Positions 42,352 to 52,275 of a stretch of DNA of 64,000 nucleotides are shown piece by piece. The stretch is from Sphingopyxis indica. Lineage in GTDB: Bacteria > Pseudomonadota > Alphaproteobacteria > Sphingomonadales > Sphingomonadaceae. Position 1 is the first letter of the stretch; each line of letters starts with the position of its first letter. The notes under the pieces are model-generated. The model did not search any database. It saw only the letters and a program-made list of their open reading frames with translations, and was not told where the DNA came from. The DNA is taken from assembly GCF_900188185.1 (NCBI RefSeq), contig NZ_FZPA01000008.1, positions 142,345 through 206,344 of the forward strand. The letters run 5' to 3'. The position numbers and the translations under genes were made by a program.

Positions 42352-44322
42352 ATGTCTGCCACAAAAATCCTCTGGGGCCAGATCATCGCGGTCTTCCTGA
42401 TCGTGCTCGCCGGGGTCTGGGGCGCAACGCAGTGGACAGCCGCGGCGCTGGCCTATCAGCCCGAACTCGGGCCGCCGTGGTTTGTCGCGTTCGATCAGCC
42501 GGTCTACCTGCCGCCCGCCTTCTTCTGGTGGTGGTTCTCGTTCGATGCTTATGCGCCCGAGATTTTCAGGACAGGCGCATTTATCGCCGGCTCGGGCGGC
42601 TTCGCCTCAATCGCGGTCGCTATTGCCATGTCGGTGTGGCGGGCGCGCGAGATGAAGAACGCTGAAACCTATGGCTCGGCGCGCTGGGCGAGCGAGCGCG
42701 AGGTGCGCGCCGCCGGTCTGCTTGATTCTGACGGAGTGGTGCTGGGCAAGCTCGGTCGCGATTTTTTGCGCCACGACGGACCCGAGCATGTGCTGTGCTT
42801 CGCGCCGACGCGTTCCGGCAAGGGCGTCGGGCTGGTAATCCCGTCGCTGCTAACCTGGCCCGGTTCGGCGATCGTCCACGACATCAAGGGCGAGAACTGG
42901 CAACTGACCGCTGGCTTTCGCGCGCGGCATGGTCGCGTGCTGCTGTTCGATCCGACCAATGCCGCATCGACTGCCTACAATCCACTTTTGGAGGTACGGC
43001 GCGGCCAGTGGGAGGTGCGCGACGTGCAGAATGTTGCCGACGTGCTGGTCGATCCGGAGGGCAGCCTCGAGCGCCGCAACCATTGGGAAAAGACGTCGCA
43101 CGCGCTTCTGGTGGGAGCGATCCTCCATGTCCTTTATGCTGAGCCCGACAAGACGCTCGCTGGCGTGGCGTCGTTTCTTTCCGATCCCTCGCGTACCATC
43201 GAACAGACGCTGGCCGCGATGATGGCGACGCCGCATCTGGGCGAGGCAGGTGTTCATCCCGTCGTCGCCAGCGCGGCGCGTGAATTGCTGAACAAGTCCG
43301 ACAACGAACGGTCGGGCGTGCTCAGCACCGCCATGTCCTTTCTCGGGCTATACCGCGATCCCGTCGTCGCCAAGGTTACGCGCGCCTGCGAATGGCGCAT
43401 ATCCGATTTGGTGGAAGGCGAACGCCCCGCGACGCTCTATCTGGTCGTGCCGCCAAGCGACATATCGCGGACCAAGCCGCTCATTCGCCTCATTCTCAAC
43501 CAGATCGGGCGCCGCCTCACCGAGGAGCTGACGCCGAAGCGTAACCGTCATCGCGTGCTGCTGATGCTCGACGAATTTCCTGCGCTTGGGCGGCTCGACT
43601 TCTTCGAGTCCGCGCTCGCGTTCATGGCCGGCTATGGCCTCAAGAGCTTTCTGATCGCGCAGTCGCTCAACCAGATCGAGAAGGCATATGGGCCGAACAA
43701 CGCGATCCTCGATAACTGCCATGTCAGGGTAAGCTTTGCGACCAATGACGAGCGGACCGCCAAGCGCGTGTCCGACGCGCTCGGAACCGCGACCGAGATG
43801 CGGGCTATGAAAAACTATGCCGGGCATCGCTTGTCGCCCTGGCTTGGGCATTTGATGGTCTCGCGCCAGGAAACGGGACGGCAGTTGCTGACACCCGGCG
43901 AGGTGATGCAATTGCCACCAGACGACGAGATCGTGATGGTGGCGGGCGTTCCTCCGATCCGCGCGAAGAAAGCGCGCTATTTTACGGATCGCCGTTTCAC
44001 GGAAAGGCTTGTCGATGCGCCAGCGCTGAAAGCTGGAAAAGTGCGTTCCGACGACTGGACCGGCAAACAGGCCGCGGCCGATGCCAGCCAGGTCGCGCGC
44101 ATTGTGCTCAATGCCGAAGACGCCGCCAACGGTGGATTGCGCCGCGAGCCCGAATTGCACGAGCATATCGCGGCCGAGCCGAAGGATGTCTCGCCTGCCG
44201 AGGAATTTGCGATCGTCGAGGACGATCCTGACGAGGTGGCGCGGGCATCGGCATTGCGCCGCAAAGCGAAAGGTCTGGCGCGGCAGGCCTCGCTCGATCC
44301 GAACGACGGCATCCATCTGTAG
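42352..44322 (+). CDS. traG: VirD4/TraG-type coupling ATPase
   Basis: 656 residues with two N-terminal membrane helices. Walker A 'FAPTRSGKGVGLVIPSLL' (about residues 150-167), 'VHDIKGENWQLTAGFR', Walker B 'LLMLDEFPALGRLDFFE' (about 403) and 'AQSLNQIEKAYGPNNAILDNC' are all VirD4 hallmarks. It links the relaxosome to the type IV channel. The C-terminal ~80 residues are acidic and variable. Confidence 0.95.
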   Translation: MSATKILWGQIIAVFLIVLAGVWGATQWTAAALAYQPELGPPWFVAFDQPVYLPPAFFWWWFSFDAYAPEIFRTGAFIAGSGGFASIAVAIAMSVWRAREMKNAETYGSARWASEREVRAAGLLDSDGVVLGKLGRDFLRHDGPEHVLCFAPTRSGKGVGLVIPSLLTWPGSAIVHDIKGENWQLTAGFRARHGRVLLFDPTNAASTAYNPLLEVRRGQWEVRDVQNVADVLVDPEGSLERRNHWEKTSHALLVGAILHVLYAEPDKTLAGVASFLSDPSRTIEQTLAAMMATPHLGEAGVHPVVASAARELLNKSDNERSGVLSTAMSFLGLYRDPVVAKVTRACEWRISDLVEGERPATLYLVVPPSDISRTKPLIRLILNQIGRRLTEELTPKRNRHRVLLMLDEFPALGRLDFFESALAFMAGYGLKSFLIAQSLNQIEKAYGPNNAILDNCHVRVSFATNDERTAKRVSDALGTATEMRAMKNYAGHRLSPWLGHLMVSRQETGRQLLTPGEVMQLPPDDEIVMVAGVPPIRAKKARYFTDRRFTERLVDAPALKAGKVRSDDWTGKQAAADASQVARIVLNAEDAANGGLRREPELHEHIAAEPKDVSPAEEFAIVEDDPDEVARASALRRKAKGLARQASLDPNDGIHL

Positions 44323-44330
44323 GAGAAGTC

Positions 44331-44780
44331 ATGCGAACCCGGCTCAATGTCTATTTTCCGCCCACGCTTGCCAAGCAGGTCAGCGAATTGGCGATCCGCA
44401 AGCGCATTTCGCGTTCGGCGATCATTGAGGCGGCGGTCACCTCCTATATGTCGCCCGATGGGTCGGACCGCCTGGAAGCGGCGTTCGCGCGCCGGCTCGA
44501 CCGGCTTTCGCGTCAGGTGCAGCGTTTGGAGCGAAATACCGGTCTGACCATCGAAACGCTGGCGCTGTTCGTGCGGTTCTGGCTCGCAGTGACGCCTCCC
44601 CTCCCGGAAGAGGATCAGGCAAGCGCACAGATCAAGGGGCGAAAGCGCTACGATGGGTTCATCGAAACACTCGGGCGCCGGTATGCCAGCGGCAAAACGT
44701 TGCTCGACGAAATTCCCGAGGACGTGTGGCCGCGAACTGATAATGACTATCCGAATTACGATGACAATAGGTCAAGCTGA
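44331..44780 (+). CDS. Ribbon-helix-helix (CopG-like) protein
   Basis: 149 residues. N-terminal RHH: 'RTRLNVYFPPTLAKQVSELAIRKRISRSAIIEAAVTSYMS'. A coiled-coil follows ('RRLDRLSRQVQRLERN'), then a hydrophobic stretch 'TIETLALFVRFWLAV'. This gene normally lies between traG and trbB in these elements and probably regulates transfer. The acidic C-terminus reads 'DNDYPNYDDN'. Confidence 0.85.
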   Translation: MRTRLNVYFPPTLAKQVSELAIRKRISRSAIIEAAVTSYMSPDGSDRLEAAFARRLDRLSRQVQRLERNTGLTIETLALFVRFWLAVTPPLPEEDQASAQIKGRKRYDGFIETLGRRYASGKTLLDEIPEDVWPRTDNDYPNYDDNRSS

Positions 44781-45190
44781 TCGGTTTCGATCTTGAGCTT
44801 AGCCATTCGGCGCTTCAGCACTGCTACCCAAAGCGCCCATTAGCGAGCAACGGAACATCGTTGGCTAAGCGCCTCAATGTCTGTGATAGCGGATTGCCTG
44901 ACTACCGCATGAAAGCGGACATACTTGCCTATGGGACTCAAAGGCCGGGCCTGGGACGAAGCCGCTGTTCCCAATTCACAGGTTGAACGGCCACTCTTGT
45001 CAGAAGCGGAATGTCAGCGCTCGCCTAGGCGGCTTGGCAGAATGACGAAAACTGGGCCGCCTGCATACCGCCCGGTTTAGGTAACCACGGGGGGGAAGCC
45101 GCCATTCGGCGAGCGCCCCGCATCGTCGAGCTTGGTGTGAGCTGTTTGGAGACCTGCCTATACGATCCCTGCAAAATGGGCGACAAAGAC
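44781..45190. other. Insert flank without a gene
   Basis: No credible coding sequence. Lower GC than the flanking transfer genes. It forms the left part of a roughly 2.3-kb insert separating the traG block from trbB. Confidence 0.4.
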
Positions 45191-45634
45191 TTAGCGTTGA
45201 TTGAACGTCCAACTGATCGCGTTCGATCCATCCATCAAAGAGATAGTCGCGGTCAACGCCTGCCCGTCCCGAATATATGTGATGCGTTGGGGAAAGTCGT
45301 GTTTGGGGTTTTCGAAGGTCGCACTTCCGCTTTCCATTCGAATGAGAGGAAAGTAGACCGGTGATCCTCCTCGTGGCTGCGCCACATAAGTCGGCTTACC
45401 ATACCGGTCCGTTTCTATTCGCAGAAACTCAAATTCGAGGACCTTGTCAGCTTTTACGGACAGGCTGGTTCCGAGCATCATCCCGCCGCGAGGTATGCTC
45501 CAGCGTTCTTCGGTCCATACCCCGCCAGCGTCGCTCATCCACTCGCCCGACAACCAGGCGAGGTCGGCAACCTGGGCACATGCGGGGGCTGAAGCGGTAA
45601 GAGCTATTGCAGCCAACATCGCCTGTATTTTCAT
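45191..45634 (-). CDS. DUF6265 family secreted protein
   Basis: 147 residues from the ATG at 45634, with a signal peptide ending 'ACA'. 'LAWLSGEWMSDAGGVWTEERWSIPRGGMMLGTSLSVKADKV' and 'NPKHDFPQRITYIRDGQALTATISLMDG' match DUF6265, a lipocalin-like small fold. Function unknown. Divergent from the AraC gene at 45722, so the two likely share control. Confidence 0.75.
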   Translation of the reverse strand: MKIQAMLAAIALTASAPACAQVADLAWLSGEWMSDAGGVWTEERWSIPRGGMMLGTSLSVKADKVLEFEFLRIETDRYGKPTYVAQPRGGSPVYFPLIRMESGSATFENPKHDFPQRITYIRDGQALTATISLMDGSNAISWTFNQR

Positions 45635-45721
45635 ATCTGGTCCTCCTTGTCCGCTTGGTATTGTAGGAGCCAACCAACTTTAGTCTTGAACCCACACGAC
45701 AGTCTTAGGGTATATGGGGCA

Positions 45722-46408
45722 ATGGATTACCAAGAGCAGTTGTCGCCTACTCATCTCGCTGGGCTGATCAAAACGCGATGGACGCTGCGCGGCACCGGGA
45801 AAGCCGTGAATTGGGTCGAGCAAAATGCCACGCCTGACGGCTGCATTGAGGTAATTTTCAGGTCACAAGGGCGCTCGTCATGGAAGAGCGAGCAGCCGAG
45901 CCGCTTTGTGGTAGGTCTCATCACTCGTTCCCAACCATTCCAGATCAGCGGTGACGCGTCCTTCGACGCAATACGATTATGGCCATGGGCGGTGAGCCTC
46001 TTCTCCGATCTTCCCCTCGGCAGCCTTGCCGATCGATGGGCCCCTTGGGATGGTCCCAGCATTCCCGAGATAGTCCGTGTCTTGGAAAATTCACCGAGAC
46101 GCAACCGTGAGGGGATAGCGATACTCGGCGCTACCACCGTGGCTGAGATGAGCAGTCGATGCGGACGTAGCCCGAGGCGGTTGCAGCGCTGGTTTCAACG
46201 AAATGTAGGCCTGCCGCCGCGGAAATTTCTCCAGCTTCGGCGCTTTCAAAGCGCGTTCGAAACTCTTCCCTGCTGTGACAATCTTGCAGATCATGCGGCC
46301 GAATACGGCTTTGCGGACCAGGCACATATGACACGAGAGATCAAACGCCTCTCTGGCGCCTCACCTAAGGCTGCACTCGACCGGGCAAAGGGGCCTTTTC
46401 TTCGTTGA
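45722..46408 (+). CDS. AraC-family transcriptional regulator
   Basis: 228 residues from the ATG at 45722. The C-terminal HTH pair is visible in 'TTVAEMSSRCGRSPRRLQRWFQRNVGLPPRKFLQLRRFQSAF' and 'LADHAAEYGFADQAHMTREIKRLSGASPK'. The N-terminal ~110 residues resemble the DUF6597 ligand domain found in such regulators ('NATPDGCIEVIFR'). Divergent from the DUF6265 gene. Confidence 0.82.
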   Translation: MDYQEQLSPTHLAGLIKTRWTLRGTGKAVNWVEQNATPDGCIEVIFRSQGRSSWKSEQPSRFVVGLITRSQPFQISGDASFDAIRLWPWAVSLFSDLPLGSLADRWAPWDGPSIPEIVRVLENSPRRNREGIAILGATTVAEMSSRCGRSPRRLQRWFQRNVGLPPRKFLQLRRFQSAFETLPCCDNLADHAAEYGFADQAHMTREIKRLSGASPKAALDRAKGPFLR

Positions 46409-46431
46409 TCCGGCGGGTTCTCTAGGGGTTG

Positions 46432-46559
46432 TGGGAATCAGGATTCCCATTTTGCCGAAGATATGATTTACCATTCGGATGGAGCGCTTTGTACTGACCG
46501 ACGCCCAATGGGCAAAGATGGAACCTCACTGTCTGGGCAAGCCGACGGACCCCGGACGC
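46432..46559 (+). mobile_element. IS5-type transposase remnant (N-terminal 27 codons)
   Basis: From the ATG at 46479 the frame reads 'MERFVLTDAQWAKMEPHCLG' then 'KPTDPGR', the start of IS5-family transposases, and then breaks off. The upstream palindrome TGGGAATC-AG-GATTCCCA (46432-46449) may be part of its terminal repeat. The rest of the element is gone. Confidence 0.7.
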
Positions 46560-46642
46560 AGCAGATGATCATCCGGCACGTAATCCTCGATGCGGAAGCC
46601 GTAGAACAGCGCCTCCTGCATCATCATCCGCTTGCCGATCAT
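46556..46642 (-). mobile_element. IS1182-type transposase remnant
   Basis: The minus-strand frame from 46642 reads 'MIGKRMMMQEALFYGFRIED' then 'YVPDDHLLR', the N-terminus of IS1182-like transposases, and then fuses into the IS5 remnant. The breakpoint lies near 46556. Neither remnant can be active. Confidence 0.65.
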
Positions 46643-47143
46643 CAGCCTGATCTCCGCCTGCGAAGACTGAATCAGGACTTCACGTCGTTCGCAAGCGAGA
46701 TTTTTCAACGGAATAAGGGCGATTTGCTGACGATCTGCCTCTGAGGATCCCATCGGCAGCTTCTCTCAGGAGCAAACATTCGGACTTCGCTCAGGAACGA
46801 CCAAAGTTGGTTGAGATCTGCCGGCCATAACTGCCTTATTGGACGACTGCTTTCCGCCCTGCAGCGTCGCGAACCCGCTTTTCAGCGAACGGCCCAGACC
46901 TCAGTATCAAGCAAATGTCCGTTTCCTACCAAGTATTTTGCGGCCGATCGATTCGGGCATTGCCGATCGGGATGGGCTGTCGCTTATGGTGTGCCGTGAC
47001 CTACGTTTCCGCCCTGAGTAAGTAGCTGCCGCCGCCTCTACTACGCCGCGAACTATCTGTTGCACCAAGCACTTTGGTGCGTCTCTTGATGTGCCCCGAC
47101 AGCCGGGCGGCAGTTCGCCCGGCACGATTAAAGGGGCCGAACC
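46643..47143. other. Region upstream of trbB without a gene
   Basis: No reliable gene. The right-hand part (47060-47143) holds the trbB leader with AAAGGGG ahead of the TTG start. The left part probably derives from the inserted IS material. Confidence 0.4.
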
Positions 47144-48130
47144 TTGACCGTCCAATCGATCCGATCCGAAGCGAACATGCGCGGTGCGCGGATGCTGCGC
47201 ACCGCGCTCGGGCCATCGATCGCGTCCTGGCTCGAAGATCCGGCTGTGATCGAGGTGATGCTGAACCCGGACGGTCGGTTGTGGCTCGATAAGCTCGGCG
47301 CGGGACTCGGCGATACCGGCATGACGCTTAGTGCGGCAGATGGCGAACGGATCGTCCGCCTCGTGGCACACCATGTCGGCGTCGAAGTCCATGCAAGGTG
47401 TCCTCGCGTCTCAGCAGAACTGCCCGAAGGCGGCGAACGTTTCGAGGGTCTGCTACCGCCAGTCGTCGCCGCACCAGCTTTTGCGATCCGCAAGCCCGCC
47501 GTCGCCGTCTTCACGCTCGACGATTATGGGGAGGCCGGAATCATGTCGGCGGGCGAAGCCAGGATGCTGCGCGAAGGCGTCGTCGCCCGCGCCAATATCC
47601 TCGTCGCTGGCGGCACCGGCAGCGGGAAGACCACACTGGTCAATGCGCTGCTGGCGGAGGTTGCCAAGACCGACGACCGCATCGTGCTGATCGAAGACAC
47701 GCGCGAGCTGCAATGCGCCGCGCCTAACCTTGTCGCCATGCGGACCAAGGAGGGGGTCGTCTCACTGTCCGATCTTGTCCGCTCGTCTCTACGTCTCCGC
47801 CCTGATCGCATCCCCATTGGCGAGGTGCGCGGCGCGGAAGCCCTGGATTTGCTCAAAGCCTGGGGAACCGGCCATCCCGGCGGTATCGGCACCATCCACG
47901 CCGGGACCGCACTCGGTGCGCTCCGCCGCATGGAGCAACTTATCCAGGAGGCCGTGGTCACGGTCCCGCGCGCGCTGCTCGCCGAGACCATCGACCTCGT
48001 CGCCGTCCTCGTCCGCGACGGGCACGGCCGCCGCCTCGCCGAACTGGCCCGCGTCGACGGGCTTGATGCGGCCACCGGAGATTACCGGCTGACCTCCCTC
48101 ACAACCCTCAACCGTGGAGACCACAAATGA
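47144..48130 (+). CDS. trbB: TrbB-type type IV secretion ATPase (VirB11 family)
   Basis: 328 residues from a TTG with AAAGGGG upstream; an ATG at 47177 is the fallback start. Walker A '[16 protein letters not shown]' (about residues 155-165), Asp box '[13 protein letters not shown]', Walker B-like '[38 protein letters not shown]' with the His box. The hexameric ATPase powers pilus and channel assembly at the inner membrane. Start of the trb operon. Confidence 0.93.
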   Translation: MTVQSIRSEANMRGARMLRTALGPSIASWLEDPAVIEVMLNPDGRLWLDKLGAGLGDTGMTLSAADGERIVRLVAHHVGVEVHARCPRVSAELPEGGERFEGLLPPVVAAPAFAIRKPAVAVFTLDDYGEAGIMSAGEARMLREGVVARANILVAGGTGSGKTTLVNALLAEVAKTDDRIVLIEDTRELQCAAPNLVAMRTKEGVVSLSDLVRSSLRLRPDRIPIGEVRGAEALDLLKAWGTGHPGGIGTIHAGTALGALRRMEQLIQEAVVTVPRALLAETIDLVAVLVRDGHGRRLAELARVDGLDAATGDYRLTSLTTLNRGDHK

Positions 48131-48459
48131 CTTATGCCCTCCGGCGTGGTGCGAACCGCGCCATGCTTGCCGCCACTGCCAGCCTGATCGCGCTGACCCT
48201 TGCCGTTCCGGCCCAAGCCGGCGGATCGTCGATGCCGTGGGAAGCCCCGCTCCAGTCGATCCTTGAAAGCATCGAAGGACCGGTGGCGAAGATCATCGCA
48301 GTGATGATCATCATCATCACCGGCTTGACGCTGGCGTTCGGCGATACCTCGGGCGGCGCGCGCCGGCTGATCCAAATCGTGTTCGGCCTTTCGATCGCGT
48401 TTGCCGCTTCGAGCTTCTTCCTTTCCTTCTTCAGCTTCGGCGGCGGGGCGCTGGTGTGA
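48127..48459 (+). CDS. trbC: TrbC-type prepilin
   Basis: 110 residues. Long signal sequence ending 'AVPAQAGG', then two hydrophobic helices ('VAKIIAVMIIIITGLTLAFG', 'IVFGLSIAFAASSFFLSFFSF'), the VirB2/TrbC pilin layout. Substrate of the TraF-like peptidase at 38648. ATGA overlap with trbB. Confidence 0.9.
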   Translation: MTYALRRGANRAMLAATASLIALTLAVPAQAGGSSMPWEAPLQSILESIEGPVAKIIAVMIIIITGLTLAFGDTSGGARRLIQIVFGLSIAFAASSFFLSFFSFGGGALV

Positions 48460-48728
48460 TGGAAAGCGGTGAGCCGATGCCAGGCTACTATGCGCCGGTC
48501 CACCGCGCGCTGACCGAGCCGATACTGCTTGGCGGCGCGCCGCGAGCGCTCGCCATCGTCAACGGAACGCTGGCGGGCGCGATTGGCCTTGGCTTACGCC
48601 TGTGGATCGCAGGCATCGTCATTTGGATCATCGGCCACGCTCTAGCCGTCTGGGCTGCACGCCACGATCCGCAATTCGTGGACGTCGCACGCCGGCACCT
48701 GCGCTTCCCGACATGGATGCAGCCATGA
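48456..48728 (+). CDS. trbD: TrbD-type (VirB3-like) inner-membrane protein
   Basis: 90 residues; start either GTG 48456 or ATG 48459. 'YYAPVHRALTEPILLGGAPRALAIVNGTL' followed by two membrane helices and 'DPQFVDVARRHLRFPTWMQP' is the VirB3/TrbD pattern. Its stop overlaps trbE. Confidence 0.9.
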   Translation: MMESGEPMPGYYAPVHRALTEPILLGGAPRALAIVNGTLAGAIGLGLRLWIAGIVIWIIGHALAVWAARHDPQFVDVARRHLRFPTWMQP

Positions 48729-51208
48729 TGAAATTGCGCGAATACAGCAACAAGGCGGCGCACCTCGCCGACTTCCTGCCGTGGGCCGCGCTAGTCGGCG
48801 AAGGCGTCGTGCTCAACAAGGACGGCTCATTCCAGCGCACCGCAAGTTTCCGCGGTCCCGATCTCGATAGCGCAACGCCCGCCGACCTGGTGGCGACGAC
48901 GGCGCGATTGAACAACGCGCTGCGGCGCCTAGGTTCGGGCTGGGCGATCTTCGTCGAGGCGCAGCGCAGACCGGCGCTCGATCATCCGGAAAGCGACTTT
49001 CCCGATCCGGTGTCGGCGCTGGTCGACACGGAGCGTCGAGAGCAGTTCCGGGAAGAGGGCAGCCATTTCGAGAGCCGCTACTTCCTGACGCTGCTCTGGA
49101 TGCCGCCCGCCGAGGACGCCGCGCGCGCCGAAGGCTGGCTCTTCGAGGGCCGTTCGACCTCCGGCGCCGATCCGTGGGAAATGCTCAAGAGCTTCACCGA
49201 TCGCAGCGACCGCGTGCTCAACCTGGTCGAGGGCTTCGTGACCGAGGTCCGCTGGCTCGATGACGCCGAGACGCTGACCTACCTGCACAGCACCATCTCG
49301 ACCCGTCGCCAGCGCGTGCGCGTGCCGGAAACACCGATGCACCTCGACGCGCTGCTCGCCGACGAGCCACTGACGGGCGGGCTCGAACCGTGCTTGAGTG
49401 AGCATCATCTGCGGACGCTGACTGTCGTGGGTTTCCCTAGCGTCACATTCCCCGGCCTGCTCGACGAACTCAACCGGCTCGCCTTCGAATATCGCTGGTC
49501 CACCCGCGCGATCATGCTCGACAAGAGTGACGCGACGAAGCTGCTCACGAAGATACGCCGGCAATGGTTCGCCAAGCGCAAGTCGGTCGCGGCGATCCTG
49601 AAGGAGATCATGACCAACGAGGCGTCGACGCTGCTCGATAGCGACGCCTCGAACAAGGCGGCCGACGCCGACACTGCCCTACAGGAGCTGGGCGCCGACT
49701 ATGCGGGCATGGCCTATGTCACCGCGACGGTGACGGTATGGGACCGCGATCCCGCCATTGCGGCTGAAAAGCTGCGGCTGATCGAAAAGGTCATCCAGGG
49801 TCGCGACTTTACCGTGATCCCCGAGGGCATGAACGCGATCGAGGCGTGGTTGGGGAGCCTGCCCGGTCACACCTACGCCAACGTCCGCCAACCTCCCATC
49901 TCGACCATCAATCTCGCCCACCTGATCCCCCTGTCAGCGGTATGGGCGGGACCGGAACGGGACGGGCATTTCGGCGCTCCCCCCTTGCTTTACGGCAAGA
50001 CCGAAGGCTCGACCCCGTTCCGGTTTTCCCTTCACGTCGGCGATGTCGGCCATACGTTCATCATAGGTCCGACCGGCGCCGGTAAATCGGTGCTGCTCGC
50101 GCTGATGGCGATGCAGTTCCGCCGCTACGAAAGTGCCCAGGTCTTCGCCTTCGATTTCGGCGGCAGCATCCGTGCCGCCGCGCTCGGTATGGGCGGCGAC
50201 TGGCAGGATCTCGGCGGGATGCTCGCCGACGAGATTGGCGATGGCGTGCAGCTGCAGCCGCTTGCGCACGTCGACCACCCGGCGGAGCGGGCTTGGGCCG
50301 CCGAATGGCTGTCGGCGATCCTCGCCTCTGAAGGGGTGGCGGTCGATCCACAGGCCAAGGAGCATATCTGGTCGGCGCTCGGCTCATTGGCGTCCGCGCC
50401 TATGCAGGAGCGGACGCTGACTGGTCTGGCCGTCCTATTGCAGAGTCAGCAGCTCAAGCAGGCGCTTCAGCCTTACTGCGTCGGTGGGCCGTGGGGCCGG
50501 CTGCTTGACGCCGAGGCCGAGAGGTTGGGCGAAGCATCGGTCCAGGCATTCGAGACCGAAGGCCTGGTCGGTGCCGGGTCGGCTGCCGCGGTGCTGTCCT
50601 ACCTGTTCCACCGGATCGAAGGGCGGCTCGACGGCTCGCCGACGCTCATCATCATCGACGAAGGCTGGCTCGTGCTCGACAGCCCGGACTTCGCCGCGCA
50701 ACTCCGCGAGTGGCTGAAAACGCTGCGTAAGAAGAATGCCAGCGTCGTCTTCGCCACGCAGAGTCTCGCCGATATCGAGACCTCGAGCATCGCTTCGGCC
50801 ATCATAGAAAGCTGCCCGACGCGCATCTTCCTGCCGAACGAGCGCGCGGCCGAGCCGCAGATCGCCGCCATCTACGAGCGGTTCGGATTGAACGCGCGGC
50901 AGATCGAGATACTCAGCCGGGCTACTCCGAAGCGCGATTACTATTGTCAATCACGGCGGGGCAATCGGCTGTTCGAGCTGGGGCTCGGCGAAGTCGCACT
51001 CGCCTTCGCCGCGGCCTCCTCGAAGACCGACCAGCTCAAGATTGCTGAATTGATCGAGGCGCATGGGCAGTCCGCCTTCGCCGCCGAATGGCTGCGCCAC
51101 CGCGGCTGCGCCTGGGCGATCGACCTCCTTCCCGCATCCGAATCTTCATCGCCGGCGCGCGACCGGGAAGACGCGCACCCGCTCCTCGAAAAGGAACCCC
51201 AGATATGA
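48725..51208 (+). CDS. trbE: TrbE-type (VirB4) ATPase
   Basis: 827 residues from the ATG at 48725 (ATGATGA overlap with trbD; an ATG at 48713 is possible). 'LREYSNKAAHLADFLPWAAL' is the standard TrbE start. Walker A 'IIGPTGAGKSVLLALMAMQF' (about residue 448), Walker B 'TLIIIDEGWLVLDSPDFA' (about 641) and 'VVFATQSLADIETSSIASAIIESCPTRIFLPN' are intact. Energises the type IV channel. Confidence 0.95.
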   Translation: MMKLREYSNKAAHLADFLPWAALVGEGVVLNKDGSFQRTASFRGPDLDSATPADLVATTARLNNALRRLGSGWAIFVEAQRRPALDHPESDFPDPVSALVDTERREQFREEGSHFESRYFLTLLWMPPAEDAARAEGWLFEGRSTSGADPWEMLKSFTDRSDRVLNLVEGFVTEVRWLDDAETLTYLHSTISTRRQRVRVPETPMHLDALLADEPLTGGLEPCLSEHHLRTLTVVGFPSVTFPGLLDELNRLAFEYRWSTRAIMLDKSDATKLLTKIRRQWFAKRKSVAAILKEIMTNEASTLLDSDASNKAADADTALQELGADYAGMAYVTATVTVWDRDPAIAAEKLRLIEKVIQGRDFTVIPEGMNAIEAWLGSLPGHTYANVRQPPISTINLAHLIPLSAVWAGPERDGHFGAPPLLYGKTEGSTPFRFSLHVGDVGHTFIIGPTGAGKSVLLALMAMQFRRYESAQVFAFDFGGSIRAAALGMGGDWQDLGGMLADEIGDGVQLQPLAHVDHPAERAWAAEWLSAILASEGVAVDPQAKEHIWSALGSLASAPMQERTLTGLAVLLQSQQLKQALQPYCVGGPWGRLLDAEAERLGEASVQAFETEGLVGAGSAAAVLSYLFHRIEGRLDGSPTLIIIDEGWLVLDSPDFAAQLREWLKTLRKKNASVVFATQSLADIETSSIASAIIESCPTRIFLPNERAAEPQIAAIYERFGLNARQIEILSRATPKRDYYCQSRRGNRLFELGLGEVALAFAAASSKTDQLKIAELIEAHGQSAFAAEWLRHRGCAWAIDLLPASESSSPARDREDAHPLLEKEPQI

Positions 51209-51966
51209 CTCAATCCATGTTGCGCCGCGCTTTGATGGCGGGCGCCCTTGCCACGACCAGCGTGTTCGGCGTCGTCGCCATGACCACACCCGCGCACGCC
51301 CAGTTCGGCGGCATCGTCTACGATCCCAGTAACTATGCGCAGAACGTCTTGACCGCCGCCCGCACGCTCGAACAGATCAACAACCAGATCCGGAGCCTCC
51401 AGAACGAGGCGCAATCGCTGTTGAACGAGGCACGTAATCTCACCTCGCTGCCGCTGAGCCAGCTGCAGGAAGTGCAGACCCAGTTCCAGCGCACCCAGCA
51501 ATTGCTTGGGCAGGCACAGCGGCTGGCCTACGATGTCCAGCAAATCGATCAGACCTTTGCCCAGAGCTATCGCGGCACCAACCTGTCTGGCTCGGACCGG
51601 CAACTCGTCGCCGACACGCAGGCGCGCTGGCAAACCAGCGTTGCGGCGTTCGAGGATGCGCTCAAGGTGCAGGCGGGCGTCGTCGGCAATATCGACGGAT
51701 CGCGCGCGAGCTTGGAACGGCTCGTCACCGCGAGCCAGTCCGCAACCGGCGCGCTCCAGGCAGCGCAGGCCGGTAACCAGCTCGTCGCGCTCCAGTCGCA
51801 GCAACTCGCTGACCTCACGGCGCTGATGGCGGCGCAGGGCCGCGCGCAGGCGCTCGACATGGCCGAGCGCGCCGCCGCCAAGGCACAGGCGCGCGAGCAG
51901 CTTCGCCGCTTCCTCACCCCGCGTGTCGGCTACGAGCCCGGCAACGCCCGCATGTTCCGCGACTGA
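51205..51966 (+). CDS. trbJ: TrbJ-type (VirB5-like) protein
   Basis: 253 residues, signal peptide ending 'PAHA', then a long Gln-rich helical region ('NQIRSLQNEAQSLLNEARNL', 'ADLTALMAAQGRAQALDMAERAAAKAQAREQLRRF'). Probably a minor pilus tip component. ATGA overlap with trbE. Confidence 0.9.
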   Translation: MTQSMLRRALMAGALATTSVFGVVAMTTPAHAQFGGIVYDPSNYAQNVLTAARTLEQINNQIRSLQNEAQSLLNEARNLTSLPLSQLQEVQTQFQRTQQLLGQAQRLAYDVQQIDQTFAQSYRGTNLSGSDRQLVADTQARWQTSVAAFEDALKVQAGVVGNIDGSRASLERLVTASQSATGALQAAQAGNQLVALQSQQLADLTALMAAQGRAQALDMAERAAAKAQAREQLRRFLTPRVGYEPGNARMFRD

Positions 51967-51974
51967 GACGCGTC

Positions 51975-52274
51975 ATGGAACCCAAGCTCCTCGTGCGCAT
52001 CGGCGCCATCATCTTCGTCGCCATCGCGATCACCATGACGGCGATCGAGATGAGCCGCGCGCCCGAGCCGTCGCGCGAGGAGCCTGTTGCCCCTGTTGCA
52101 GCGAACGAAACCGATCCGTTGCTGATCGAATTGCGCCGCTGCCAGGCGCTCGGCGCCGCGGGCGCCGATGATCGCGACTGTCTACGCGCCTGGGCGGAGA
52201 ACCGGCGGCGCTTCCTCGCACCCGGCGCTCGGCCGATGGCACGCATCGACGACACCCCGGCGGAGGGCAACTGA
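51975..52274 (+). CDS. trbK: TrbK-like putative entry-exclusion protein
   Basis: 99 residues. N-terminal membrane anchor ('LLVRIGAIIFVAIAITMTAIEM'), then 'LRRCQALGAAGADDRDCLRAWAENRRRFL', two cysteines 14-15 residues apart, the signature of TrbK-alt proteins. IncP TrbK prevents redundant transfer between donors. Located between trbJ and trbL as expected. Confidence 0.8.
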   Translation: MEPKLLVRIGAIIFVAIAITMTAIEMSRAPEPSREEPVAPVAANETDPLLIELRRCQALGAAGADDRDCLRAWAENRRRFLAPGARPMARIDDTPAEGN

Positions 52275-52275
52275 C

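Noticed and set aside
43348..44316. Minus-strand frame opposite traG
   Set aside because: Antisense shadow; the opposite strand encodes an unambiguous VirD4-type ATPase.
46479..46753. Considered as one intact small gene on either strand
   Set aside because: Both strands show truncated starts of two different transposases that fuse; better explained as IS debris.
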